Positions 44,645 through 54,649 of a stretch of DNA of 64,000 nucleotides are shown here, in pieces (position 1 is the stretch's first letter; the number at the start of each line of letters is the position of its first letter). The translations under genes and the position numbers were made by a program. This DNA is from Dugong dugon (Eukaryota; Chordata; Mammalia; Sirenia; Dugongidae): NCBI GenBank assembly GCA_030035585.1, contig CM057481.1, positions 56,739,128 through 56,803,127 of the forward strand, read 5' to 3'. Below the pieces are notes generated by a model, which had not been told where the DNA came from, did not search any database, and saw only the letters and a list, made by a program, of their open reading frames with translations.

Positions 44645-45062
44645 CATGCTGCAATGATGCTGTGAGCTATGCCAACAGTATTTCAAATATCAGCAGAGTC
44701 ACTCATGGTGGACAAATTTCAGCAGAGCTTCAAAACTAAGGCAGACTAGGAAGAAAAGCCTAGCAATCTACTTCTGAAAATTAGCCAGTGAAAATCTTAT
44801 TGATCACAACAGAACACTGTCTGATGTGCTTGCTTCGGACACGTCATCAGGAGAGATCAGTCACTGGAGGAGAATATCATGTTTGGTGAAACAGAGGGCC
44901 AGTGATGATGTGGGAGACCCTAGGTGACATGGATTGGCAAAACAGCTGAAATGATGGACTTAAACACACTGATGAATTTAAGGATGATGCAGAACTGGGC
45001 AACATTTTGTTCTGTTACACATAAGGCCACTATGAGTAGGAATAGACTTGATAGTAGCTAAC
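44645..45062 (+). mobile_element. Internally deleted RTE (5' end joined to 3' end)
   Basis: The first half (to about 44823: 'ctcatggtggacaaatttca', 'ggcagactaggaagaaaagc', 'tctacttctgaaaattagcc') matches what I recall as the 5' leader of the elephant-type RTE. The second half from about 44824 ('cttcggacacgtcatcagg', 'ctggaggagaatatcatgtt', 'ccactatgagtaggaataga') is its 3' end, also seen at 32705-33292. The whole endonuclease and reverse transcriptase are missing between them. The result is about 420 bp with both element ends. Confidence 0.7.
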
Positions 45063-45065
45063 AGC

Positions 45066-46203
45066 TAACATTCATTGGTATTAGCTGCACCGAACACTGA
45101 ATTGAGAAGGATTGAGGTTGGCTCAGTGTAAAAAGAAGGTGCAGTGATTGACTAGTGATGTCTGCCATGGTGAAGGAACCAGGCGTGGTGGTACAATTGT
45201 TTATATTAATTCCAGTCCAACTGATTTTGTTCAACATTTTCACTTTTACATGGTTCAAGCATGGTTGTCTATCCAAGGTTACACAAAAAAACACAGCATA
45301 ACTGGTATGAAAGGGCTTGTCACCCAACTCTCAGATGGGAGGCTTGCTCCCATCAATCTGCAGTCATCCTGTGTTGTTTTTTTTTTTTTTTTTTCTCAAA
45401 ATCAACAGTGTGTAGTTAAATTCTAACTAAACACACTGAAAAAGGCTGATCAATCCACAGACAAAAGCAGTCCTTCAGAAGACTGCACAGAAAGAAAAAT
45501 AAATCGCTATGTCCTTGAAAGAAAAGCTACTTTTATTTAAGTTAATAAAGCCTTATTTGTTCTCTAGTCGTTAAGTTTATAGAAATTAAAAGTCTTGACT
45601 ATTTGTCTTTTGCCAACATGAATTTAGAAGTGCCTTTAAGAAATCTCATTAACATTGTGCTTTTTTTCTTCTGTCCCAAGCTGATTCAATACAAAACAGA
45701 TTACCTCCTGCCTGTACCACTAAAGTGCACATGAATATTTCACAAACCAATTTATCTAAAAATTTTGTCATTCCTCTTTCTGATTCTGGACACAGAGCGC
45801 ACTATAAAGCACTTTAGGTTTTTCAGAGAACATAATCACAGAGGCAAGAGTATATTTCTGTTTTAGATCCTTGCCTAGTCTCAAAACATTCTTCTTGGAG
45901 TTTACCCATAATTTCATTATGTCACATTGGTAGACACAGAGTTAATGGGACTCTCACAGAACAACTAGAAAATACTTAACTGAGGTAATTTATTAGTCAG
46001 AATACTGATAGAGTCCACACTATTGAGCCATAAGGGAAGGCGAGAATACACTTAATTTCTACAGATTCAAGTGGGAAATAATAGAGTCCTAATGAATACA
46101 GTGGTCTAGCCCACTGACAAACACAGAGGAACCTGCGGTACTGAAGTCAAAGTCAGGACACTGAAGTTAATGATCCTCTCTTTGGCTATTTTATCAATCA
46201 AAT
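45066..46203. other. Unassigned AT-rich DNA, 1.1 kb
   Basis: A 92-codon frame at 45148-45426 ends in a T-run (45378-45395) and has no recognisable domain. No repeat named. Confidence 0.4.
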
Positions 46204-46214
46204 ATGATGTGAGA

Positions 46215-46586
46215 CCAAAAAAAAAAAAAAGACCAGACTTACTGGCCTGACAGAAACTGCAGAAACCCTGAGAGTATGGCTCCAGACACCCTTTTAGCTC
46301 AGTAATGAAGTCACTCCCAAGGTTTTCCTTTCAGCTAAAGACTTGACAGGCCCATAAAACAAAATAAGACTAAAGGGGCACACCAGCCCAGGGGAAAGGA
46401 CGAGGAGGCAGGAGGGGGCAGGAAAGCTGGTAATAGGGAAGCCAAGGTCGAGAAGGGAGAGTGTTGACATGTTGTGGGGTTGTTAACCAATGTCATAAAA
46501 CAATACATGTACTAACTTTTTAATGAGAAACTAGTTTGTTCCGTAAACCTTCATCTAAAGATCTAAAGTACAATTTTAAAAAAAAA
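46215..46586 (+). mobile_element. L1 3' UTR, 5'-truncated
   Basis: Begins at an A-run before 'gaccagacttactggcctga' and ends 'aaaccttcatctaaagatct' plus an A-tail. Target duplication atgatgtgaga (46204-46214) and atggtgtgaga (46587-46597). It matches the last 400 bp of the L1 at 22622-31671. Confidence 0.92.
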
Positions 46587-46615
46587 ATGGTGTGAGAAAT
46601 CTGATGCCTCTGGAC

Positions 46616-46865
46616 TAGCAATTGACAAACATTTTCTGTAAAGGAACAAATAGTCAATATTTTCCGCTCTGTGGGCCATACGACCACTCTTGAAACTACT
46701 CAGCTCTGCTGTTGTAGTGCCAAAGCAGCAGCTCATAGACAATATTTAAAAAAAAAAAAAAAAAAAACAAAAAACGAGTGTGGCTGTGTTCCAATAAAAC
46801 TTTATTGACAATAACAGGTGGCAGGCCAGATTTAGCCTGCTGGCCATAGTTTGCTGACCACTGAT
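46616..46865 (+). mobile_element. hAT-type MITE (ends like CAGGGGTCGGCAAAC)
   Basis: Left end 'agcaattgacaaacattttc', interior 'gttccaataaaactttattg' and right end 'gccatagtttgctgaccact' give a full-length mammal-wide non-autonomous DNA transposon. An A-run at about 46749-46768 has expanded inside. The same family occurs at 48492-48699 in the other orientation. Confidence 0.75.
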
Positions 46866-46869
46866 CTAG

Positions 46870-47338
46870 ATTATTAAAAACCATGGATCTTAAGAAAGAA
46901 ACCAAACGACACTAGGGCACGCTGGTCAACCCAAGGAAAAATGATCATGTCTTCAAGCCAAAAGGATTAACTAAAAGTAACCAAAGCAGCTAAATGGGGG
47001 GAGAGGGTAAGTATTAACTCAAACTAAGGTTAAAAGTGAATTTGGAGTCTGAAGTCCTGGATTTGCATCAACTCCTTTCTAGTTTACTAAGCTCAATTTT
47101 TTTGAGCTCAACTCTTTTCTAGTTTGTTGCTGTTGTTAGTTAATTGCCAAGTTTTCTAGTTTACTCACCAGTAAAATGACATTAGCAAACAAATAAACAT
47201 CCCCATCCTACCATCTTTAAGACTATTTTGAAGCTGAAAATGAAATAATAGACTTTTACACTATTTTTGGAATACTATAATGTACTATCCAAGTAAAAGG
47301 AATTATGATTATTAAATCATTTACCTAATTCACAGATT
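46870..47338. other. Unassigned DNA
   Basis: Contains a local direct repeat ('aactcctttctagtttacta' near 47068 and 'caactcttttctagtttg' near 47110). Nothing else recognised. Confidence 0.4.
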
Positions 47339-47339
47339 G

Positions 47340-47456
47340 TTCGGCCCTACCCCTAGAGTCTCAAATTCATTCATTAGGACTGAACTGTCAGAATTCCCAG
47401 ATGCTGCTGACGCTGCTGGTCTGAAGGCCATGCCCTGGGAACCACTGTTGTCCTTC
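47340..47456 (+). mobile_element. MER5-type DNA transposon, right part
   Basis: 'gttcggccctacccctagag', 'gatgctgctgacgctgctgg', 'gccctgggaaccactg' follow MER5A to its end. Confidence 0.7.
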
Positions 47457-48079
47457 ATTCAAGTAAAGCTGTAAATCCTGCGGTGGAGGGGGAGTGGAGT
47501 ATACAGATGGAATTCCAAACCAGAAAATTTAGGGTTAACAACAACCACAACAATAAACAGCAGGTAAACATACAAATTTGAGTCTTTTACATATAATAGG
47601 CACTCCTAACTACAAGTCCAAACGTTTTGGTTTGGCATGTATGATTATACATTTTATGGGAAAATGTATGTCCCTGTGATAAAAGTAAATATTATTTATA
47701 GCTTCCTACCATAGCTAGAAAAATATTTAGATTGTTTTGGCATCTGAGTATTATCATAACATAACACATACAAACATAGTATATAGTTGTACAGAGCTTC
47801 AAACAAAGGCAATTAAACATGGTTCTGATATTTTTAAAGCTATGGAGCTAAAAGGACCACGGCAAGGACACTGAACACCTGGGTGTTTTCATCTTGACCT
47901 ACATCAGATCTATACAGAATGATGGGGGGTCAGAAAGCCCAGTTTGGCGAGGCAGCATGGGCTTTAGGAGTCAGACAGACTTGGTCCAAACCTTTCCTCC
48001 CCAGGCTTGCAGAGGACACTAGAGGTAGGATTTGGGTAAGACCTCAGGCTCCAGAATCTGACCATAATGTAATGGTTGT
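47457..48079. other. Unassigned non-coding DNA
   Basis: No recognised element. Confidence 0.4.
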
Positions 48080-48090
48080 GGGATTGTAGA

Positions 48091-48303
48091 GAAGAGTCCC
48101 TGGGTTGCACAAACAGTTAAGCACTCAGCTATGAACCAAAAGGTGGGTGGCTTGAACCCACCCAGAGATACCTAGGGAGAAAGGCCTGGTGATCTACTTC
48201 CAAAAGGTCAAAGACATGAAAACCCTATGGAGCGTAGTTCTACTCTGAAACATGAGGTCACCAAGTGGGAATCAACTCGATGGCAACTGGTTTTTTTTGT
48301 TTT
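48091..48303 (+). mobile_element. AfroSINE, long form
   Basis: From 'aagagtccctgggttgcaca' to 'gggaatcaactcgatggcaa' with a T-run. Target duplication gggattgtaga (48080-48090) and gggattttagg (48304-48314), 9 of 11 identical. Confidence 0.92.
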
Positions 48304-48344
48304 GGGGATTTTAGGTTAGTTGCTCAATCTCTGAGTCTTACCAA

Positions 48345-48485
48345 AAATGGCTAATGCAGCGAGAACTTATTAGGTGCTAAGTACAATTCTAATCATTTTG
48401 TAGGTACTGCTACATTTAATTCTCACAACTCTAAGGTTGATATTATCATTATGTCCACACTACAGACGATCTTAACCACAATGCT
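48345..48485 (-). mobile_element. MIR SINE, antisense
   Basis: 'cttattaggtgctaagtaca', 'atttaattctcacaactcta', 'gttgatattatcattatgtc' is reversed MIR 3' half. Confidence 0.65.
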
Positions 48486-48491
48486 CTTCAA

Positions 48492-48699
48492 CAGGGGTCA
48501 GCCAACTATGGCCGGTGGGCCACCCGTTTTTGTAAATAAAGTTGTATCAGAGCGTAGCATGCTTATTCATTAATATATTACCTATGGCTGCTTTCCCACT
48601 ACAACAGCAGAATTGAGTGGTTGCAATCAGACCATATAGCCCACAAAGCCTTAAATATCTACTACCTGGCCCTTTACAGAAAAAGTTTGCTGACCTCTG
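48492..48699 (-). mobile_element. hAT-type MITE, full length
   Basis: Starts 'caggggtcagccaactatgg' and ends 'aagtttgctgacctctg', i.e. short inverted ends. Flanking 8-mers ctcttcaa (48484-48491) and ctcttaag (48700-48707) share 6 of 8 bases, as expected of an old hAT insertion with 8-bp duplication. Confidence 0.8.
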
Positions 48700-48719
48700 C
48701 TCTTAAGAGGCCACTAAGT

Positions 48720-48890
48720 GGTAGCTACAGCTAGCTGTCATGGTTGTCTGGCAAGTTATTTCATTTTAGTCCTGGTTTCCTAAACTGTGAAATAAGAATC
48801 ACATCACTGACCTTGTAGGATTGTCAGAGCTCTTCATTTCTAACGTGCACATATGCACTGTGCATACTCAAGAAGAGGAACATGTAGCTA
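48720..48890 (+). mobile_element. MIR SINE
   Basis: 'aagttatttcattttagtcc', 'tttcctaaactgtgaaataa', 'gaccttgtaggattgtcaga' follow the MIR core in sense. Confidence 0.65.
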
Positions 48891-49017
48891 ATATCCCCTT
48901 ATATTATTTGACCACAGAACTTTTGGTTTGTTTTGCCTTTGAAAGTCCCCTATTAACACCATGAAGAACTGGTTCTCCAAGGAACACAATTTGGGAAATG
49001 CCAGCAGGCTCATGGCC

Positions 49018-49108
49018 CAGGTGTTTCATTTGCAAGATGAGGAAAGTGAAGCACTTTGATTTAAGATCTCATTGGTAGTTAGGTGCTGAGGGACTTGAAT
49101 CGGCTCCC
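49018..49108 (-). mobile_element. MIR SINE, antisense, fragment
   Basis: 'cagatgagg'-like 'ttgcaagatgaggaaagtga', then 'attggtagttaggtgctgag', 'gacttgaatcg' fits reversed MIR. Confidence 0.5.
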
Positions 49109-49129
49109 TTGGTCCCAGGACGGGGTTCC

Positions 49130-49362
49130 TACCTCCATCCCTAGGCTGCCTGCTTTCAACCTCTATCCAGCCCACCCCCAGGTTCCTTCTGGCCACATGG
49201 CATTTCCATTGTCTACCAACACTTTCCTCCTGCACACCAGACAAGTAGGTTCCTTGACACCAGAGCTCATACCCTTCTCATCTCTGCCCCAGCAAACTGC
49301 ACAGTGCTTGTAGCATGGAAGGCACTCAGTGACTGATTGTTGAATGAATAGATGACCGAACT
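49130..49362 (+). mobile_element. L2 LINE 3' end
   Basis: 'gtaggttccttgacaccaga', 'ctctgccccagcaaactgca', 'gcactcagtgactgattgtt' and 'gaatgaatagatg' mark the L2 terminus. The plus-strand frame at 49083-49313 and minus-strand frames are chance. Confidence 0.65.
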
Positions 49363-49364
49363 AG

Positions 49365-50172
49365 AGCCACGCCTCTCCTCAGTGTTTGGGATTCCTTCCT
49401 TTGGCCAGCATCTCACTTAGCACTTGGAAGTATAAAGACAATTTTCCCCATTCAAAGCACAGGATTCTCTCCTTACCTTTAGATATGCAATATATAATAC
49501 AAAATACTAATGTGAGGTCCAGCATACATTTATTCAAATTACTTGAAATCAAAAAAAGTTTACTTTGTAAACGAGAGAAAGAAGGAATGTGTGAATTAAG
49601 AAGAAAAAAAAAAAGAATAATATACATTGGTTGCAAATTCTTGCAGTTCTCTCAAACTGAGGCCATCTCATCTCAGACTGGGATTCTAAGGTTTAATGGA
49701 GTATTTTCACACAGCATGACCACTCTATACAAGTCAATGACTTCACCTTATGTTCAACTGAAGAAAGAGCAAAATGTCCCAACCCTGAAAACTCGACTGG
49801 GTAGGACTTTCTGACTGATGAGACCTCATACTCATCTCCCACCTGGCATAAATACGGCCACAATGTATCTGGTCCCTGTGCCATCGAGATGCAATAAAGA
49901 GAAATTTACATCAGCTTTACGAGCAATATACCCATTGCAAGTTGAATCTGGACTCAACTCCTATAAGAAGCCTTTCCACTATACTATCTGCTTCATATGT
50001 TCAATGATGCAGAGTTATGACTGAGATGTGGAGACTCCTATAGGATGGTGGACAGCTAGCTGCTTGGACCACAATACAGTGGATAGGCACTGCTAAATTG
50101 GCAATATCACTGAGAAACCTCAGCAGTACAAATGCCAGTGCAAAAGATTTGCTGAAATCTGAGGCCTACTCC
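49365..50172. other. Unassigned DNA with a 142-codon open frame
   Basis: The frame at 49386-49814 (+) is the longest in the window not explained by a repeat that I can name. Its product is lysine-rich in the middle because of an A-run (about 49600-49613) and shows no recognisable domain. The region is AT-rich and the start codon has no strong context. A minus-strand frame overlaps it. I consider it chance, but note it because no repeat explains it. Confidence 0.35.
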
Positions 50173-50176
50173 TTTT

Positions 50177-51020
50177 GTACCTGGTAGTGCAAACAATGCT
50201 AACCAAAAGGTTGGCAGTTCGTCTGGGTTCTAGACAGCGGCCATCTAAGATGCATCAATTTGTCCCAACCCACCTGGAGCAAAGGAGAATGAAGAACACC
50301 AAAGACACAAGGAAAATATTAGCCCAAGAGACAAAAGGGCCACATAAACCAGAGACTCCACCAGCCTGAGGCCACAAGAACTAGATGGTGCTGGGCTACC
50401 ACCAATGACTGCCCTGACAGGGAACACAACAGAGTGCCAGATACAGTGGGACAAAGTGTGGAGCAGAACTCAAATTCACGTAAAAAGACCAGACTTAATG
50501 GTCTGACACAGACTGGAGGAACCCCCACAACTATAGCCCCTGGATGCTCTATTAGCTCAGAACTAAAACCATTCCTAAATTCCACTCTTCAGACAAAGAT
50601 TAGACAGGACTGTAAAACAAAAAATAATACTCGTGAGGAGTGTGCTGCTTAGTTCAATCAGATACACAAGACCAAATGGGCGCCTCCTATCTGGAGGCAG
50701 GATGAGGAGGCAGGAAGGAACAGGAACTGGTTGAATGGACACAGGAAACCCAAGGTAGAAAGGGGGAATGTGCTATCACACTGTAGGGACTGCAACTAAT
50801 GTCACAAAACAATGTGTGTACAAATTTTTGTGTGAGAAATTAACTTGAGCTGTAAACTTTCATCTAAAGCACAAAAAAAGGAAAAAAAGGTTGGTGGTTC
50901 AAGTTCACCCAGAGGCACCTCAGAAGAAAGGCCTGGCTATCTACTCCTGAAAAATCAGCCCCTGAAGCACAATTCTACTCTGACGCATATGGGGTCACCA
51001 TAATTTGACTTGACAGAAAC
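50177..51020 (+). mobile_element. AfroSINE, long form, split by an L1 tail
   Basis: 5' part 50177-50220 ('cctggtagtgcaaacaatgc', 'taaccaaaaggttggcagtt') and 3' part 50885-51020 ('cacccagaggcacctcagaa', 'ctactcctgaaaaatcagcc', 'catatggggtcaccataatt') form one SINE. The L1 3' end at 50221-50884 lies between them. Confidence 0.88.
50221..50884 (+). mobile_element. L1 3' UTR, 5'-truncated, inside an AfroSINE
   Basis: Contains 'cagcggccatctaagatgca', 'gactccaccagcctgaggcc', 'gaccagacttaatggtctga', 'ggagtgtgctgcttagttca', and an end 'aaactttcatctaaagcaca' plus A-tail. Target duplication AAAAGGTTGGCAGTTC (50205-50220) and AAAAGGTTGGTGGTTC (50885-50900), taken from the SINE B-box region. The best-preserved L1 3' UTR in the window. 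Confidence 0.93.
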
Positions 51021-51029
51021 TTTTTTCCC

Positions 51030-52135
51030 TGATTCGTTCCTCAAGAACAAAGAGAAGGTGATCCAGCAAAGCCATTTGACAGGGCCCTCAATGTTAACAG
51101 GCTTCAAATTGAGCTGCTCTTCAGGGGCAGATTTTATAAGGGCTCAATGAAGTCTTGCAACAGATTTTAATTTCAGCTGATTCTAACACAAGGTCCTGAT
51201 CTCTGAAACCTGTTAAATCTAAGGTCAAGAGGATGAGTTCGGCAGTGAAGAGACTCAAAATGTGAAAGCTGCTCAGGCCTCACGGTGGCTCCCTGTGGAC
51301 CGAAAAACAAGATACAGTTTTCCAGGATCATAACCCAAGACCTTCAAACCAAGGAGCCTTATTTTCTTTAATAAAGAAGCCACAGGTGATGTCTAGCCAG
51401 CCACCTAGCCGTTGATTACGCTAAAGACAGTTCCAAAATGAAATTTGCAGTCAGAGCTGTTTGCGGATAAACTAAAGATGCCAGCCCTATTTTGAAACGA
51501 CTAAAGAGACCACATATAACTTTTCATTATCTTGGTTAAATAAATGGGAAACATAAAACCTAGGAGATGAGACCATAGGGTTTCTTAGTCATTTCTATTG
51601 ATCAGAGGACAGCTTCAAAAGGACTTGAAACTATTTTAAAAATAAACAAAGTGTATTTCTTCTTGCTTGTTTGTATGCCTTCCAAACAAGGTTTTTCCCC
51701 CCACCTCTCTAAAACAGCTGGGAGAAATTGGTTTCTACTAAAGAAAAAGCTTATTTCGTATGGCCTTATAGAGCTGTGATCATCTTCACGGACATTATTT
51801 TTAATATCTCTTGGCGATGTTCTACTTTCTGATTTGAGATCATGTACCTATAGTTTTCCCACCATTGCCTCAGTATGGATTTCTTAAGAATTCTCGGGAG
51901 CATGTTTTAAAACACAAAGACAGCAAACAATATATGGAAAAAATATATAAAAGATAAATTAATAATAACTATTCCAGGTCCTTTCTGAATATGCTCCAAA
52001 TGCATATTTTCCATACCATATGATTGCTTCTGAGGTTAATCTGAATTAAAATACAAAGGCTAGACTAGGATAACCTGGCACTCCAACAGAAAGTTTTCTA
52101 ATATTAACAAAAATAATCTGAGAAAACTTTTCCCA
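51030..52135. other. Unassigned DNA, 1.1 kb, possible conserved non-coding segment
   Basis: No repeat recognised over 1.1 kb. Composition is even, without microsatellites apart from short A/T runs. No exon signal seen. Confidence 0.4.
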
Positions 52136-52139
52136 GCGT

Positions 52140-52400
52140 TTATAAAGACAGGAAAGTACAGTGATTAATGATGTTGGAATCAGAATTATCTGAGTTCTAA
52201 CTCATCTCCTTCCTTTACTGGCTAAAAATAGGGATAAACCTTGAAAAAGTAAGGTAACCTGCCTCAGTTTTTCCATCTATAAAATGGGAAAATTAATAGC
52301 TACCTTAAGGGTAAGGATGACATAAAGCTGGTGAGTACTTGGCATCTGCCTTGGCACATATTACATACTCAACAAATTGTGGCTATTATTATTATAAAAA
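52140..52400 (+). mobile_element. MIR SINE, near full length
   Basis: 'cagtgattaatgatgttgga', 'tgcctcagtttttccatcta', 'aaaatgggaaaattaatagc', 'tggcacatattacatactca' give MIR from 5' to 3' end. Confidence 0.85.
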
Positions 52401-52544
52401 CGAAGAGGTGATAATGCTCTTCATTGCAAAGTTATATTCACTGTCAATCATCCTGACTCGAAGTGTAGGCCACTGAACTGTTTTCTCTTTTGGGTACAAT
52501 ACAGGTAAAAACTGGCACTAATGGATCAATTTACTGTACAAAGG

Positions 52545-52692
52545 ACATTGTGCGAAGTAATGTCTATGCATTTTCTCACTTAGTTGGCATAACTGTCCTA
52601 TCATCCATCTCCATTTGGCAGATGAAGAAACAGAGGCCTAGCAAAGTCATGCCAAGTATCCCAAAGTCTCAATATTAAGAAGCAAATCCAGG
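52545..52692 (-). mobile_element. MIR SINE, antisense
   Basis: 'catctccatttggcagatga', 'agaaacagaggcctagcaaa' is the reversed MIR core. Confidence 0.75.
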
Positions 52693-53568
52693 TGAAAAGC
52701 AAGCAAGCAACGAAACAAAACTCTACCTGATTCCAAATCCAATGTTTATAACCGTTAAGCACATTGCCTGTAATTTCATGTTTCATTATTACCTTCAGAT
52801 CTTTGTCCCTCCTCGCTTCCCAGAGACCCGTGGTTGCCAGGGGTAATTCTGGAAACCAAAAGCTCCGAGAAACAATGAGCACTGGTGTAACAGGTTCCTT
52901 CTACCCTCAGACTGGAATAAATCCTGGTATCCCGGATCTTCTTCTTGATTCTGTCTCTGTAAACCAAGGGCAGCGCTTATGATTTACCTGCTATTTACTA
53001 GTCTATTCTGCCTCACCTCTTCATTTTTTCAGAAGAACTCCAGCACCAGATATGGTGCCTTTGGGCGAAATGCAGCCTGCCTGACCCTGGGGTTTGGACC
53101 CCTGGTACTTGAAGGGGGAAAAAAGAAAGTAATAACCTAATTATTCCAACCACCTGCCTGCAAATACTGCTGTGTTCCTGTCTGTTTCCAGGTGCTAAGC
53201 TGGCAGGCTTGGATCAATTAGTAACTGTAATTGAGGTTGAATGTGATTAATTATATGACTTTAAGCTGTTCAAGTTTAATACCCCAAAATTACTTCATGG
53301 AACTAGGATATGATGGAGTTCAGCAAATAAAGGAAGACAGCTATGAATAAGGTTTCCGTAAGTATTTTCTTCAGGTTTAGACCATACCCAGTCCTTGTGT
53401 ATCATGTGCATGCCCAATCCTTTCCATTTACCCATTATTAATGAAATGATTTGTTAATTTCTAACTTGTGGCCCAAGACTGAAAGAGGTGTGGCTATTCC
53501 ACGCATTGACTATGTAGAAGAATATATAACCTCCCACTGGCCCACACCATGTTAGGCCTTCAATGATG
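52693..53568. other. Unassigned DNA with TAATTA-rich segment
   Basis: Contains a compact cluster of homeodomain-like AATTA cores at about 53139, 53216, 53230 and 53250. No repeat or exon recognised. Confidence 0.4.
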
Positions 53569-53569
53569 T

Positions 53570-53745
53570 ACAGTGAAGTAGAATAGAGCATGGACTATCG
53601 GGTCACAAGGATTAGAGCTTGAGTCCTGGCTCTGCCCTTAAATAACTGAGCAAGTGATAACCTCGCTCAGCCTCCAGTTGCTCATCTGTAAAATAGGGAT
53701 AATATTAACACTGGAGAAAAATAAGGAAGACAGAGTGTACAAATT
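53570..53745 (+). mobile_element. MIR SINE
   Basis: 'gagcttgagtcctggctctg', 'ctcatctgtaaaatagggat' is MIR tRNA-like part and core. Confidence 0.85.
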
Positions 53746-53923
53746 GGTTAATACAATATCTGAGAAAAGTGCTATCACTGTCTGCTAACCCTTGCACAGT
53801 TCAGGGGACTAGCAAGTCTTCTACTGAGACCCCATCAATAGTTATAGCTTCCTTACTAAACAGGGACTTCAGTGCAAGGCAGTACTTAATATCATGGGAT
53901 TTACAGTCTATTGTACATGGATC

Positions 53924-54093
53924 AGAGCCCTGGAGGCGCAGTGATCAAGAGCTTGGCTGCTAACTAAAAGGTCAGCAGTTCGAATCCACCAGCTGCTCCC
54001 TGGAAACCTTATGGGGCAGTTCTACTCTGTCTTACAGGGTCCCTGGGAGTTGAAATCGACTCAACAGCAACAGATTAGGTTTGGTGGTTTGGT
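53924..54093 (+). mobile_element. AfroSINE, short form, good Pol III boxes
   Basis: From 'agagccctggaggcgcag' to 'gagttgaaatcgactcaaca'. The B-box-like 'cagttcgaatccacc' is intact, followed directly by 'agctgctccctggaaacctt', showing the missing middle module. Confidence 0.92.
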
Positions 54094-54112
54094 ACACAGA
54101 TTGGGGAGGATT

Positions 54113-54480
54113 ATCCAATAAGCACGGTAAGCCCAGGTTTACTGTGCTTATTTACTAATCTGTAACAAACAATTTTACATGGGTTTCACCACACCACATC
54201 AAAGTGAAATCCATATGAAATTGTTCGCTATAGATCAGTAAGTAAGCACAGGTAAGCCCGTTCTTACCTTGCTTACTGAGTTATCCGCCTGTGTTAGGGA
54301 TTGTAAATTTGAAAAGAGGCTTTGATTCTAGTAGGAAGGTGCTGTGGGGTTGGGAAAGAGACAGATGCCAGCCATACCTAGAAGCAGAATCTTTGATGTG
54401 GTGAAAAAATGTGAAATTTTCACTACAGATTAGTAGGTAAGCACAAGTAAGCTTGTGCTTACCTTGCTTATTGATTTGCT
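54113..54480. repeat. Palindromic repeat in three copies, family unknown
   Basis: A unit of about 50 bp occurs three times. Copy 1 (about 54113-54163) is inverted. Copies 2 (about 54232-54281) and 3 (about 54426-54477) are direct. In copy 3 the core is a perfect hairpin: aggtaagcacaag (54435-54447), loop taag, cttgtgcttacct (54452-54464). Copies 2 and 3 also share upstream sequence ('gtgaaat' ... 'actacagattagta' like). I know no family with this core. It could be a MITE, a satellite-like remnant, or part of an unrecognised LTR. Confidence 0.7.
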
Positions 54481-54544
54481 CCTGCTTGTCATGGACTGTG
54501 CTTAATGAGGTATGTGTCTGGGGACCAGTAATGTAACATCTTCA

Positions 54545-54645
54545 AGAAATGGGGGAAAATATTACCTACTTCATGGGGTTGTATTGATGATTAAAGGCAA
54601 TAAGCTAAGTACTTGATGTAAGTAATCAATACACTTCAACTTTTA
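54545..54645 (+). mobile_element. MIR SINE, 3' half
   Basis: 'aaaatattacctacttcatg', 'gggttgtattgatgattaaa' is the MIR 3' half. Confidence 0.55.
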
Positions 54646-54649
54646 TTTA

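Noticed and set aside
53924-54093. tRNA gene, suggested by a good B-box-like sequence
   Set aside because: The sequence is a tRNA-derived SINE head. It cannot be folded by eye into a full cloverleaf and is repeated across the window.
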